DNA of 64,000 bases from Streptomyces sp. G-G2 (GTDB taxonomy: Bacteria; Actinomycetota; Actinomycetes; Streptomycetales; Streptomycetaceae), in NCBI RefSeq assembly GCF_030063135.1, contig NZ_JASISO010000043.1, positions 1-64,000 on the forward strand, in the 5' to 3' direction. The translations under genes were made by a program, and so were the position numbers. How positions within the stretch are numbered: position 1 is the stretch's first letter; the number at the start of each line of letters is the position of its first letter. The notes under the pieces were generated by a model. That model was not told the DNA's origin and made no database searches. It saw only the letters and a list, made by a program, of their open reading frames with translations. Positions 42,501-51,712 of the stretch are shown in pieces.

Positions 42501-43470
42501 CGGACCCGGCGGATGCGGGACGGCCCGCCGCGGTGGTGGCGATCGTGTCCATCAGGCGGGCGTGCGTGAGGATCGATTCCGCGTGCGGGGTGAAGTCCCG
42601 CGCGTCGAGGATCGCCTCCGCGAAGGTGCCCGCGATGTTCGTGAAGTGGTGGTCCGGGGACAGGGGGATCTCCCGGGCGCCGTCCGCGCGTTCCACGCGC
42701 AGCAGCGGGGTGAAGTCGTCCGGGGTGCTGAAGGCGCGTTCCAGGCGGAGGCGGCCCTCGCTGCCCCACAGGCCGTAGCCGCTCAGGTACGCGTGCTCCA
42801 CGCCGTACGTGAGGTGGGCGGCCGCGCCGGAGGGGGCGACCAGCAGGGCGCTGCCCGCGGGCTCGGGGCCGTACGGGCTGGCCGGGCGGACCTGCGCGCC
42901 CGCCACCCGCAGGTCCGGGCCCAGGAAGAGCTGCGCCGCGCGCACCGGGTACGCCGCCACCTCCGGCAGGGTGCTCGCGCGGGCCCCGCCCGGGCGCAGC
43001 GGGATGCCGAACTCCGAGGTGAAGAGCTGCACCTCGCCGATCAGACCGTCCGCCACCAGCTGCCGCACCCGCGCGTGCTGCGAGTGGTGCAGGAACATGA
43101 AGGACTCCATGAGGAGGAGGCCGCGGTCCCGGGCCGCGGCCACCGCCTTCTCGGCGTCCGGGAGGCTGGTCGCGAACGGCTTCTCGCACAGCACGTGCTT
43201 GCCCGCCGCCAGCGCCCGCAGGGTCCACTCGACGTGCATCTCGGGCGGCAGCGGGATGTACACCGCGTCCACGTCGGAGCGTTCGAGGACCTTCTCGTAG
43301 CCCGCCAGCGGGGTGCCGCCGAACTTCGCCGTGAACTGCGCGGCCTTCCCGAGGGTGCGGCTGGCGATCGCGGTGATCTCGACGAGCGGCTGGCGCAGCA
43401 TCGAGGGGAGCATGCGGCGGTCCGCGATGTCGGCGCAGCCCAGGACGCCGACGCGGACGCGCGCGCTCAC
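42259..43470 (-). CDS. NDP-hexose 3-ketoreductase (Gfo/Idh/MocA), C-terminally extended frame
   Basis: The protein has the Gfo/Idh/MocA pattern RVGVLGCADIADRRMLPSML, VDAVYIPLPPEMHVEW and the catalytic ALAAGKHVLCEKPFA. Relatives (TylC1/UrdT type) reduce the C3 ketone after 2,3-dehydration. Homologues are about 330 aa, but this frame runs to 403 aa. The last 70 residues are Arg/Pro/Gly-rich and antisense to the SnoaL gene, overlapping it by 242 bp. A one-base shift near 42500-42540 would give a stop at 42479 and a normal length, so a frameshift or stop loss near the end is likely. The GTG start is coupled to the 2,3-dehydratase gene. Confidence 0.82.
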   Translation of the reverse strand: MSARVRVGVLGCADIADRRMLPSMLRQPLVEITAIASRTLGKAAQFTAKFGGTPLAGYEKVLERSDVDAVYIPLPPEMHVEWTLRALAAGKHVLCEKPFATSLPDAEKAVAAARDRGLLLMESFMFLHHSQHARVRQLVADGLIGEVQLFTSEFGIPLRPGGARASTLPEVAAYPVRAAQLFLGPDLRVAGAQVRPASPYGPEPAGSALLVAPSGAAAHLTYGVEHAYLSGYGLWGSEGRLRLERAFSTPDDFTPLLRVERADGAREIPLSPDHHFTNIAGTFAEAILDARDFTPHAESILTHARLMDTIATTAAGRPASAGSATAPGGRRSPRPAGGTCPPRPAGPSVRPGGRSPRARCRSTGSSACGPWPVCRRRGPGGCPSTRSGPPRGRRRRSGRGRRP

Positions 43471-44867
43471 AGGGCGTACGCCCCGCCCAGCGCCCAGGCC
43501 GCCCGCAGGCTGGTCAGGAGCGTACGGGCCTCGATGTTCAGGTAGTTGCTGTGCTTGAGGAGCCCGGCCAGCTGGCCCGCCGTCACCCACAGGAAGTCCT
43601 CCGGTACGTCGATGGGGAACTCGTCCCCGACCTCCACCAGCACGTAGCGGTTGCCCGCGTGGTGGAAGCGGCCGCCCTCCTCGGACTGCACCGTGTCGTA
43701 CAGCAGCCGGGACTTCGGCGCGGCGAGCACCATGTCCAGGTAGCGCGGCTGCCGCTCCACCGGCAGGGTCAGCGCCCGGCCCGGCTGGCACTGCACGGTC
43801 GGGCCCAGCTCGGCCACGTCCAGGACGCCCGCCTCCGAGCGGGCCTGCGCCAGCAGGTGCGGGACCCCGCCGATCCGGCGGACCACGAAGCCGGCGAGCC
43901 CCTGCTCGGCGGGGGCGAGCAGCGGCTGCGTCCAGCGCGTGACCTCGCGGTTGGCGGCGGCGACGGAGGCCGCGATGACGGTGAAGTGGTGGCCGCTCTC
44001 GTGCCCGATCTCGTAGTCGGTGCGCCGCCAGCCCTTCACGGCGGTCAGCGGGACGGTGCTCTGCACCAGCTCCCGGGTGGCCTTGATCTCGGTGAGCCGG
44101 GACAGGATGTGCTCCGTCGAGTGCAGGGCGGGGCCCTCGTCGGCGAAGGTGGGGATCAGGGACAGCACGGTGCGCGCGTCCATGTTGATCACATTGGACT
44201 CGTAGAGCAGCTGGTGTATCTGGCCGAGGGTCAGCCAGATGAAGTCCTCGTGCTCGGGCACGTCGCCCAGCGCCTCGACCACCATGTTCCGGTTCCGCTT
44301 GCGCAGGAACCACGAACCCTGCTCGGACTGGAGGGAGTCGAACAGCACCCGCGAGCCGACCCGGGGCGGCTTGAAGTAGTCGATGTAGTGCACGGGCGCG
44401 CCCTTGTGCACACCGGTGTAGTTGCTGCGGGTCGCCTGCACGGTGGGGGAGAGCTGCACCGTGTCGAGGTTGCCGGGTTCCATTTTCGCCTGCATCAGGC
44501 AGTGCAGGACCCCGTTGAACTCCTTGACGACGATCCCCAGGATGCCGACTTCCGGCTGGTTGATGATCGGCTGCGACCAGGAGGCGGCGTGCCCGTTCCA
44601 GTCGGCGCGGACCTGGAGGCCCTCGACGGAGAAGAACCGGCCGCTGTCGTGCACGAGGTTGCCCGTGGAGTCGGCGAAGCGCCAGCCGACGAGTTCGGAG
44701 AAGGGGATGCGCTGGACGTCGTAGCGGTTCGTGCGCCGCTGCTCGGCGAACCAGTCGTGGAAGACCGGGTTGGGCGTCACCGAGCTGTCGAGGGCCTGGG
44801 CCGACAGGGTGAACCGCCGCCCGAGGCTCGTGACGACGCCCGGGGGCACTGCCTGGGTGATGGTCAT
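43467..44867 (-). CDS. NDP-4-keto-6-deoxyhexose 2,3-dehydratase
   Basis: The 466-aa protein has the two-repeat architecture of TylX3/EvaA-type dehydratases. Halves begin near DVQRIPFSELVGWRF and TVPLTAVKGWRRTDYEIGH, each with the motif GSWFLRKRNRNMVVE or RFHHAGNRYVLVEV. It eliminates the C2-hydroxyl, the committed step to 2,6-dideoxysugars. It acts with the 3-ketoreductase encoded downstream through a GTGA overlap. ATG 44867 has AAAGGAG. The 142-bp gap to cydC holds nothing I recognise. Confidence 0.93.
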   Translation of the reverse strand: MTITQAVPPGVVTSLGRRFTLSAQALDSSVTPNPVFHDWFAEQRRTNRYDVQRIPFSELVGWRFADSTGNLVHDSGRFFSVEGLQVRADWNGHAASWSQPIINQPEVGILGIVVKEFNGVLHCLMQAKMEPGNLDTVQLSPTVQATRSNYTGVHKGAPVHYIDYFKPPRVGSRVLFDSLQSEQGSWFLRKRNRNMVVEALGDVPEHEDFIWLTLGQIHQLLYESNVINMDARTVLSLIPTFADEGPALHSTEHILSRLTEIKATRELVQSTVPLTAVKGWRRTDYEIGHESGHHFTVIAASVAAANREVTRWTQPLLAPAEQGLAGFVVRRIGGVPHLLAQARSEAGVLDVAELGPTVQCQPGRALTLPVERQPRYLDMVLAAPKSRLLYDTVQSEEGGRFHHAGNRYVLVEVGDEFPIDVPEDFLWVTAGQLAGLLKHSNYLNIEARTLLTSLRAAWALGGAYAL

Positions 44868-45009
44868 CGGTGGGCTCCTTTGCCTTGTCCCGCACGCCCA
44901 GGGGCGGCCGGTCGCACCACGACGATGGGGGAGGACGATCGGCTGTGGCTGGAGAGGGCCTTGAGGTGGGTCGTACGGTGGCTCAAGTGGCGGTGGTGGC
45001 GCGGACGGT

Positions 45010-46941
45010 TCATCGGGGGGCGCCCGCGAAGTCGTCGTACGCGGCCTGCTCCCGGCGGGTCTCGCGGGCGGTCTCGCGGGCGTCCCGGACGGCCTCGGCG
45101 TCCTCGGCGGCCCGCTCCGCGCGGTGGCGCTCGCGGTAGTGGCCCGGCGCGGCGAGGAGTTCGGCGTGGGTGCCGCGCTGGATCACCCGGCCCTCGTCGA
45201 GGACGACGACCTCGTCCACCGCGTCCAGGCCGATCGTGCGGTGGCTGATCAGGAGCACGGCCTGGTCGGGGCGGCCGTCCAGGGCCGCCGCGAGGACCGC
45301 GTCGGCGTCCCGGGGGGCCAGGGACTCGGTGGGCTCGTCGAGGACCAGTACGGCCGGATCCGCCAGGAGGGCGGCGGCCAGGCCGAGTCGGCGCCGCTCG
45401 CCGCCGGAGAACGCGGCCGCGTCCTCGGCGACCTCCGCGTCGAGGCCGCCGGGCAGGGTACGCACCCAGTCCGCGGCCCCGGCCCGGGCGAGGGCGGCCC
45501 AGAGCCGGGCCTCGTCCGCGCCGGGGCGGGCCAGCAGCAGGTGCTCGCGGACGGTCCCGGCGAAGACGTGGTGGTACTGGGTCAGCCCGGCGGCCAGCCG
45601 TGGGCGCAGCGCGCCCTCGGGCAGGTCGGCGAGGGGTACGCCGTCCAGCGCGACCCGGCCCGCGGTGGGCTCCAGCAGCCCCCGGGCCAGCCCGGCGACG
45701 GTGCTCTTGCCGGAGCCGCTGGGCCCGACCAGCGCCACCTTGCGGCCGGGGGCGAGCACGAGCCCGAACCCCTCCAGGACGGGGCGCCCGCCCCCGGGAT
45801 GCGTGACGCCGACGTCGGTGAACTCCAGCCCGGCGGGCCCTGCGGCGGCCCCTGCGGCGGGCCCCTGCGCCGGCGCAGGGAGGGAGGGGGAGGAGGGGGA
45901 GGAGGGCAGGCGGTGGAGGTCGCGCAGGCGGCCCAGGGAGGAGGTGAGGCGGGTCAGGTGCTCGGAGGCCGTGCGGACGGGGGTGGCGAGGTCGAGGGTG
46001 GCCAGGGCGGTGAGGGTCAGCACCGCCGCGGTCACCGGGCCGGTGCCGCGCACGGCGAGGACCGCCACCGCGGTCGTGGTGAGGAGCTGGACCAGTACCG
46101 CCGCCGCGGTGAAGGCGCCCGCGGCCCGGGCCCGGACGCGCTCGTGGCGGGCCACCGCCCGGGAGGCGGCGTGCTCGCGCTCGCGCACCCAGCCACTCGC
46201 TCCGCACAGGGCGAGGTCCTCCGCCCCCTCGACCACGTCCACGGTCCGCGCGGCCAGTTCTGCGCGGGCCGCCGACAGCCGGGCCGCGCCGCGCCGCCCG
46301 GCGACCGCGGCCAGGGCGGGCAGCGCCACGCAGGCCAGCAGCAGACCCGCGCCCAGCGCCCACCCGGCGGTGGGCAGCGTCAGCGCGGCCCACACCGTGA
46401 CCCCGCCGCCGACCAGCAGCGCGGTCAGCAACGGCAGTGCCACCCGCAGCAGGGCGTCCTGGACGGCGTCGACGTCGGCCACGAGCCGGTTGAGCAGCTC
46501 GCCGCGGCTGAACGCCCGCAGCCCGTACGGAGCGTGCGGGGCCAGCAGCGTGAGCAGCCGCCCCCGCACCCGCTCCATGACGCGCAGTGTCGCGTCGTGC
46601 CCCCAGAGCCGCTCGGCGTACCGCAGCGCGCCCCGGCCCAGCGCGAACGCGCGCACCGCGACCACGGCGACCATCAGGGCGCCGAGCGGCGGCTGCTGGG
46701 AGGCCCGGCAGATCAGCCAGGCCGCGCTCGCGGTCAGCGCGATGGCGCAGGCCTCCCCGAGCGCGGCCGCCACCGCGGCGCCGACCAGCCGCCCGAGGTC
46801 GGCCCGGGTGAGCGCGGAGGCCGTGAGCGAGGAGGCCACGGGGGAGGAGGCCGTGAGCGAGGAGGCCACGGGGGAGGAGGCCGTGGGCGAGGACGCCCGG
46901 CCCCTGACGGAGTCCCTGCGGGAAGCCACGGGGGAGCTCAT
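45010..46941 (-). CDS. cydC: ABC transporter CydC (cytochrome bd assembly)
   Basis: The 643-aa protein combines six transmembrane helices (residues 40-330) with an ATPase domain: Walker A GPSGSGKSTVAG, signature FSGGERRRLGL, Walker B AVLVLDEPTES, and LLISHRTIG. Partnered with CydD it exports thiols (Cys/glutathione or mycothiol-linked) needed for cytochrome bd assembly. The first 35 residues are an unusual Ser/Ala/Val/Thr repeat encoded by a 30-bp tandem repeat. ATG 46941 overlaps the cydD stop (ATGA). In several Streptomyces genomes cydC and cydD are one fused gene; here they are separate. Confidence 0.9.
   Translation of the reverse strand: MSSPVASRRDSVRGRASSPTASSPVASSLTASSPVASSLTASALTRADLGRLVGAAVAAALGEACAIALTASAAWLICRASQQPPLGALMVAVVAVRAFALGRGALRYAERLWGHDATLRVMERVRGRLLTLLAPHAPYGLRAFSRGELLNRLVADVDAVQDALLRVALPLLTALLVGGGVTVWAALTLPTAGWALGAGLLLACVALPALAAVAGRRGAARLSAARAELAARTVDVVEGAEDLALCGASGWVREREHAASRAVARHERVRARAAGAFTAAAVLVQLLTTTAVAVLAVRGTGPVTAAVLTLTALATLDLATPVRTASEHLTRLTSSLGRLRDLHRLPSSPSSPSLPAPAQGPAAGAAAGPAGLEFTDVGVTHPGGGRPVLEGFGLVLAPGRKVALVGPSGSGKSTVAGLARGLLEPTAGRVALDGVPLADLPEGALRPRLAAGLTQYHHVFAGTVREHLLLARPGADEARLWAALARAGAADWVRTLPGGLDAEVAEDAAAFSGGERRRLGLAAALLADPAVLVLDEPTESLAPRDADAVLAAALDGRPDQAVLLISHRTIGLDAVDEVVVLDEGRVIQRGTHAELLAAPGHYRERHRAERAAEDAEAVRDARETARETRREQAAYDDFAGAPR
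46816..46890 (-). repeat. 30-bp tandem repeat in the cydC 5' end
   Basis: Two and a half copies of a 30-bp unit encode SSPVASSLTA repeats at the CydC N-terminus. It is in frame, so copy changes would alter only the length of a disordered leader. Confidence 0.8.
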
Positions 46942-48704
46942 GGGCGGATCTCCTCGGAGACGGGTGCGGAGCGAAGCCGGTGGGGCCGGCCGCCGGGCGC
47001 GCCGCGAGGCGGGCCCCCGTCCTGGGCCTCGTACGGGTCCGACGGCGCGGCGGCGGTCGGGAGGTGCAGGGTCGTGTCCGTGTGTTCCACCACCGCCGGG
47101 CGGTGGGTGGCCACCAGGAGCGTGGCGTGGCCCGCCACCGCCGACAGGGCGCGCAGGACGTGGTCCTCCGTGCCGCCGTCCAGGCGGGCCGTCGGCTCGT
47201 CCAGCAGCAGCAGCGAGGGCCGTCGCAGCAGGGCGCGGGCCAGCGCGAGGCGTTGGCGCTCCCCGCCGGAGAGGCCCGCGCCGCCCTCGCCGACGCGGGT
47301 GGCCGGGCCGTCCGGCAGGCGGCGTACGAACTCCGCGGCGCCCGCCGCCTCCAGTGCGTGCCACACCTCGTCCGTGCCCGCGTCCGGCCGGCCCAGCCGG
47401 ACGTTGTCCGCGACCGACAGCGCGAACAGGTGCGGCTGCTGCGGCACCATCGCGATCCGGTCCGCCCACGCCGACCGGTGCGCGGCCGCCGTCACCGAGA
47501 CGCCGCCCACCCGCAGGTCCCCGGCCAGCGGCGGCAGCAGCCCGGCGACCGTCCGCAGCAGGGTGGTCTTGCCGGCGCCGCTGGGCCCCGTCACCGCGTA
47601 GCTGCGCCCGGGTTCGAAGCGCCAGGACAGCTCCACCAGGGCGGGCGCGCCCGGCACGTGACCGGCCGTCAGCCGGTCCAGTACGAGCGGGAAGCGGGCC
47701 GGGTCCGGCAGCACCGGGCGTACGCCGTCCCGTTGGAGCGCCCGCACGGCCGGCGCGGGCGCGCCCCCGTCGAGGAGGGCGCGGACCCGGGCCAGGACCG
47801 TACGGCCCTCCTGGGCCGCGTGGAAGCGCCCGGCCAGCAGCCGCAGCGGCCGGTACGCCTCCGGGGCCAGCAGCAGTACGGCCAGCCCCGTCGACAGCGG
47901 CATCGAACCGTCCAGCAGCCGGAAGCCCACCGGGACCGCGATCACCGCGACCGACAGGCTGGTCAGGGTGTCCATGACGAAGGTGGACAGGAAGGCCACG
48001 CGCAGGGTCCGCACCGTGGCCCGCCGGTGTTCGGCGGCCCGTTCGCGCACGCTCTCGGCGGCCCGGCCCTCCTGCCCGAACACCCGGAGGGTGGCGAGGC
48101 CGCCGAGCGCCTGGAGGAAGTACCCGCCGAGCCGCAGCAGTACCGCCCACTGGGCCTCCGTACGGGCCTTGGTGTGCATCCCGACCAGCGCCAGCAGCAG
48201 CGGCACCAGCGGCAGGGTGACCAGGACGATCAGGCCGGACACCCAGTCGGCCGCCCAGAGGGTGGCGGTGACGGCGAGCGGCAGGACGAGCACCTGCGGG
48301 AGCAGCGCGAGCGAGCCCGCGATGTGGTCGTCGAGGGCGTCCATGCCCCGGCCGAGCAGCGCGACGACCGAGGCGGGCCGCGGGCCCCCGCCGCGGACGC
48401 CCGCTGCGGTGACGGCCGCGGTGAGTTCGGCCCGCAGTTCCTCCTTGTAGCGGGCGGCGGCCGCGCCCGCCGAGGCGCGGTCCCACCAGGCGTGCGCGGC
48501 CCGCCCGGCGATCACGGCCGCGAGCAGCGGCGCGGGTACGGCGTGCAGCGCGGCCCCCGGCCCCCGCTCGACGGCGGCCGCGAGCACGGCGGCGAGGCAC
48601 ACGCACTGCACGAGGGTCAGGACGGCTTCCGCCACCGCGCCGAGCGCGCGCCGGACCAGGAACCGCCGGAGCAGTGGCGAACTCCGTACGAGGGCGAGGT
48701 CCAT
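46938..48704 (-). CDS. cydD: ABC transporter CydD (cytochrome bd assembly)
   Basis: The 588-aa half-transporter has six helices in residues 15-300, then the ATPase domain with GPSGAGKTTLLRT, LSGGERQRLALARAL and LLLLDEPTARLDGGTE. Sequence order and neighbours identify it as the CydD partner of CydC. Loss of CydDC abolishes cytochrome bd assembly in other bacteria. The cyd genes are all on the minus strand, with 93 bp between cydB and cydD. Confidence 0.9.
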   Translation of the reverse strand: MDLALVRSSPLLRRFLVRRALGAVAEAVLTLVQCVCLAAVLAAAVERGPGAALHAVPAPLLAAVIAGRAAHAWWDRASAGAAAARYKEELRAELTAAVTAAGVRGGGPRPASVVALLGRGMDALDDHIAGSLALLPQVLVLPLAVTATLWAADWVSGLIVLVTLPLVPLLLALVGMHTKARTEAQWAVLLRLGGYFLQALGGLATLRVFGQEGRAAESVRERAAEHRRATVRTLRVAFLSTFVMDTLTSLSVAVIAVPVGFRLLDGSMPLSTGLAVLLLAPEAYRPLRLLAGRFHAAQEGRTVLARVRALLDGGAPAPAVRALQRDGVRPVLPDPARFPLVLDRLTAGHVPGAPALVELSWRFEPGRSYAVTGPSGAGKTTLLRTVAGLLPPLAGDLRVGGVSVTAAAHRSAWADRIAMVPQQPHLFALSVADNVRLGRPDAGTDEVWHALEAAGAAEFVRRLPDGPATRVGEGGAGLSGGERQRLALARALLRRPSLLLLDEPTARLDGGTEDHVLRALSAVAGHATLLVATHRPAVVEHTDTTLHLPTAAAPSDPYEAQDGGPPRGAPGGRPHRLRSAPVSEEIRP

Positions 48705-48797
48705 GGGTCGCTGTCCTGACTCTCGGGGAACCGCGGGTGTCCCAGGTGGTCCGTGTCTCGGGCCGTCTCGGGCCGTCGCAGGCCGCCTAGGGCCGTC

Positions 48798-49838
48798 TCA
48801 GGAGAAGGCGGGTGCGTCGAGGACCTCGGGCGCCGGGGCGGCGGTCCGCGCCGGGGCCCACAGGACCAGCCACATGTAGACCTGCGCCGCGATCACGATC
48901 AGCAGCACCGGCCCGGACGTCCAGATGACCGCCGCCAACGCCGTCTGGTCGGTGGCCAGTTGGTCGGTGGTCGGAGCGGGTACGCCCGCGACGGTGGAGG
49001 TCAGCAGGGCCGGGTACTTGCCCGCGAAGACCGACCCGGCCGCCGTGACCACGGCGGCCGTACTGGCCCAGGGCGCGAGCCGGGCCCGCCCGCCGCCGAC
49101 CAGCGCCCGGGTGAGCAGGAGCGAGGCGAGGGCGAGTACGACGGCCAGCGCGGCCAGTACCGGATGGCGCAGCGCCGCTCCGTCGAAGGTCCCGCCGATC
49201 CAGCCGACGACGGCGGTCAGGGCGAGCAGCACGGCCGCCGCGGTCGCCGAGGCGGCGGCCAGCGCGGCCCCGCGCCGGGCCGGTTCCCCGGTCAGCCGGG
49301 CGGCCACGAAGGCGCTGCCGTGCGCGGCGAGCAGCGCGACCATGGTCAGGCCGCCCAGCAGGGTGAACGCGTCCAGGGCCGCCACGCCCCGCACGTGACC
49401 GTCCGAGCCGAGGCGGACCCCGGCGGCGGTGACGGCGAGGAAGCAGCCCCAGCCGAAGGCGGCGGCGGCGCCGGCCGCACAGATCAGCAGGTCGAAGCCG
49501 CGGCGTACGCGGGCGCCGGGGTGGCGGCCGCGGAGCTGGATGCCCGCGTTGAGCGCGAGTGCCCCGGCGAAGGCGATGAGGGCATAGGGGTACGCGCCGT
49601 CGACCAGCGCGCCGCGCAGGCCGGGCAGGGTCCCGGCGAGGGCGCCGACGGAGACCAGGAGCCAGGCCTCGTTGCCGAGCAGCAGCGGCCCGACCGCCCC
49701 GAGCACGGCCCGCCGCCCGGGGGCGTCGGAACCGGTCCGGGGGAGGGTGAGCCCGACGCCGTAGTCGATCCCGGCGAGGACGAGGTAGCCGGTGAACAGG
49801 GCGATGAACGCCACGAGGGCGACGGTCGGGTAGCTCAT
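48798..49838 (-). CDS. cydB: Cytochrome bd oxidase subunit II (CydB)
   Basis: The 346-aa protein has about nine transmembrane helices. It starts VALVAFIALFTGYLVLAGID with the family's YGVG motif, and LLGNEAWLLVSVGAL follows. It supports the heme subunit CydA in quinol oxidation and proton-coupled O2 reduction. ATG 49838 overlaps the cydA stop (ATGA), as expected for a stoichiometric complex. Confidence 0.92.
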   Translation of the reverse strand: MSYPTVALVAFIALFTGYLVLAGIDYGVGLTLPRTGSDAPGRRAVLGAVGPLLLGNEAWLLVSVGALAGTLPGLRGALVDGAYPYALIAFAGALALNAGIQLRGRHPGARVRRGFDLLICAAGAAAAFGWGCFLAVTAAGVRLGSDGHVRGVAALDAFTLLGGLTMVALLAAHGSAFVAARLTGEPARRGAALAAASATAAAVLLALTAVVGWIGGTFDGAALRHPVLAALAVVLALASLLLTRALVGGGRARLAPWASTAAVVTAAGSVFAGKYPALLTSTVAGVPAPTTDQLATDQTALAAVIWTSGPVLLIVIAAQVYMWLVLWAPARTAAPAPEVLDAPAFS

Positions 49839-51691
49839 GACGGGTGCGCTCCTTCCCGGGAGGACCGGGCCGCGGGCTGCTTCGTACGGGGGTCCGCGCG
49901 GGGGTCGCGGGGCGCGGCCAGGGTGCTGCCGAGCGAGGCCGCAGCGGGTGCGGTGGTGGAGGGGGCGCCGGTGCCGGTTCCGAACCCGAACCCGGTGTCG
50001 GTGTCGGTGCCGGCTCCCGGGTCGGCCCCGGTGACCGGTCCGCGCATGGCGGCCCGGACCAGCAGCCACCAGTCCAGGGTGAGCAGGCCGATGACGAGGA
50101 CGAAGAGGACGAGGAGGGAGGCGGTGAGCCTGCCGGTGCCGAGACCGGGGGTCATGGCCTGGCGGGTGGTCAGGATGCCGGTGATGACGAACGGCTGGCG
50201 ACCGACCTCGCGGACGACCCAGCCGCAGAGGTTGGCGATGAAGGGCAGCGCCATCGCGAACGGCAGCAGCCGCTGGAGCACCGCGGACCGCATGACGGGG
50301 TCGTTTGACCCCCGCCGGGGGCCCTGGCCGGGCGGGGCGCTGGTCGGGCCGTGGCCGGGACCCCGGGTCCACTGGCCGGGCCGGCCCTGGGCCTCGGTCC
50401 ACCGGCCGGGCCGGGTCTGGCCCGTGGGGGCCGGCTGTCCGGGCCACGGGCCCTGGCCCTGGCCCTGGCCCTGGCCCGGCGCCGCGGGTTGCGGCTGGTG
50501 CCCCTGGCCGGGGTGGCCCGGCTGGGGGTGGAGGCCCTCGCCCGGGGCCCATGGCCCCGGGTGCACACGACGGCCCTGGGCGCGGGCCGGATGCCCGGAC
50601 CGCGGCCGCGGCTGGGCCTGCGGCCACTGGCCGGACTGGCCGGACTGGCCGGACTGGCCGGACTGGCCGGGTTGAGCCTGGGCCCACGGCCCGGACTGGC
50701 CGGGCTGCGGCTGCGGCTGCGCCCACTGGCCCGGGTGGGGCGGGCGGGCGGGGGTGCTCGGGTCGCGGAGGGAGATCAGGGCCCAGATGCCCAGGATCAG
50801 CAGCACCCCGCCGATCACCATCATCAGGGTGAGGGCGCTCAGTACCGCCCCGGACGCCGGCGCCTCCAGCGGGCCGAACCGCTTCGCCAGCTCCTGGAGC
50901 TGCCGCGTCACCTCGGCCTGGTCGCCGTCCAGCACCGCGCCCTTGAGCGGCTGGTCCTTCTTCGTGTTGCCGAGCTGGACCATCCCGCTGAGGACGACCA
51001 GCGCGGCGCCCCAGGTCCCGGAGTGCGCCCCCGTCTTCGCGGAGTGGCGCACGAACGCCCGGTCCGCCCGCCCGCGCCGGTGCAGCAGCAGGCTGATGCC
51101 GAGCACGAAGAAGCCACCGACCGCGAGCGCGCCGCCGGTGATGTGGAAGATGGCGATCCAGGAGTTGGCGTTCGAGAACAGCGCGCCGAAGCTGGTGAGT
51201 TCGAGGTGCCCGTCGCGCAGCGTGTAGGCGACCGGGTTCTGCATGAACCCGTTGGCCAGCAGCGCCCACACCGCCGAGGTGTAGGCGGCGGCGGCCACGA
51301 TCCAGATGCAGGCGAGGTGGACGTACTTCGGCAGCCGGTCGAAGCCGAAGATCCACAGCGCGAGGAAGGTCGACTCGGCGAAGAAGGAGACCACCGTCTC
51401 CACGGCGAGCGGCGCCCCGAAGACGCTGGCCGCCGTGGACTCCAGCCCGGTCCAGTTGGCGCTGAGCTGGAACTCCATGGCCAGGCCCGTGGCGATGCCC
51501 ACCGCGTAGTTGATGACGTAGAGGGTGCCCCAGTAGGTGGTCATCCGCTTGAACGCGGGATCCCCCGTGCGCACCCAGCGGGTGTGGGTGACGGCGACGA
51601 GGGCGACGAGCCCGAGGGTGAGCGCCACGAGGAGGTAGTGGGTGGCGACGGTGAGACCGAACTGAAGGCGCGCCAGGTCCTGGGGGGCCAT
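49835..51691 (-). CDS. cydA: Cytochrome bd oxidase subunit I (CydA) with large disordered insert
   Basis: The 618-aa protein is longer than the usual 450-520. It begins ARLQFGLTVATHYLLVALTL with the heme-ligand His and has the family stretches LAMEFQLSANWTG and ESTFLALWIFGFDRL. The Q-loop motif reads VREVGRQPFVITG, where the common Trp is Phe. About 155 residues of Gln/Pro/Gly-rich sequence (PQPGQSGQSGQSGQSGQWPQ-like) are inserted near residue 310-465, between the helix ending WALISLRD and the next helix LLPFAMALPFIANLCGW. ATG 51691 with GAGGTGA is preferred over a frame opening at 51742. The promoter holds a perfect 21-bp palindrome. Confidence 0.9.
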   Translation of the reverse strand: MAPQDLARLQFGLTVATHYLLVALTLGLVALVAVTHTRWVRTGDPAFKRMTTYWGTLYVINYAVGIATGLAMEFQLSANWTGLESTAASVFGAPLAVETVVSFFAESTFLALWIFGFDRLPKYVHLACIWIVAAAAYTSAVWALLANGFMQNPVAYTLRDGHLELTSFGALFSNANSWIAIFHITGGALAVGGFFVLGISLLLHRRGRADRAFVRHSAKTGAHSGTWGAALVVLSGMVQLGNTKKDQPLKGAVLDGDQAEVTRQLQELAKRFGPLEAPASGAVLSALTLMMVIGGVLLILGIWALISLRDPSTPARPPHPGQWAQPQPQPGQSGPWAQAQPGQSGQSGQSGQSGQWPQAQPRPRSGHPARAQGRRVHPGPWAPGEGLHPQPGHPGQGHQPQPAAPGQGQGQGQGPWPGQPAPTGQTRPGRWTEAQGRPGQWTRGPGHGPTSAPPGQGPRRGSNDPVMRSAVLQRLLPFAMALPFIANLCGWVVREVGRQPFVITGILTTRQAMTPGLGTGRLTASLLVLFVLVIGLLTLDWWLLVRAAMRGPVTGADPGAGTDTDTGFGFGTGTGAPSTTAPAAASLGSTLAAPRDPRADPRTKQPAARSSREGAHPS

Positions 51692-51712
51692 TCCGGTCAC
51701 CTCGATTCTTCT

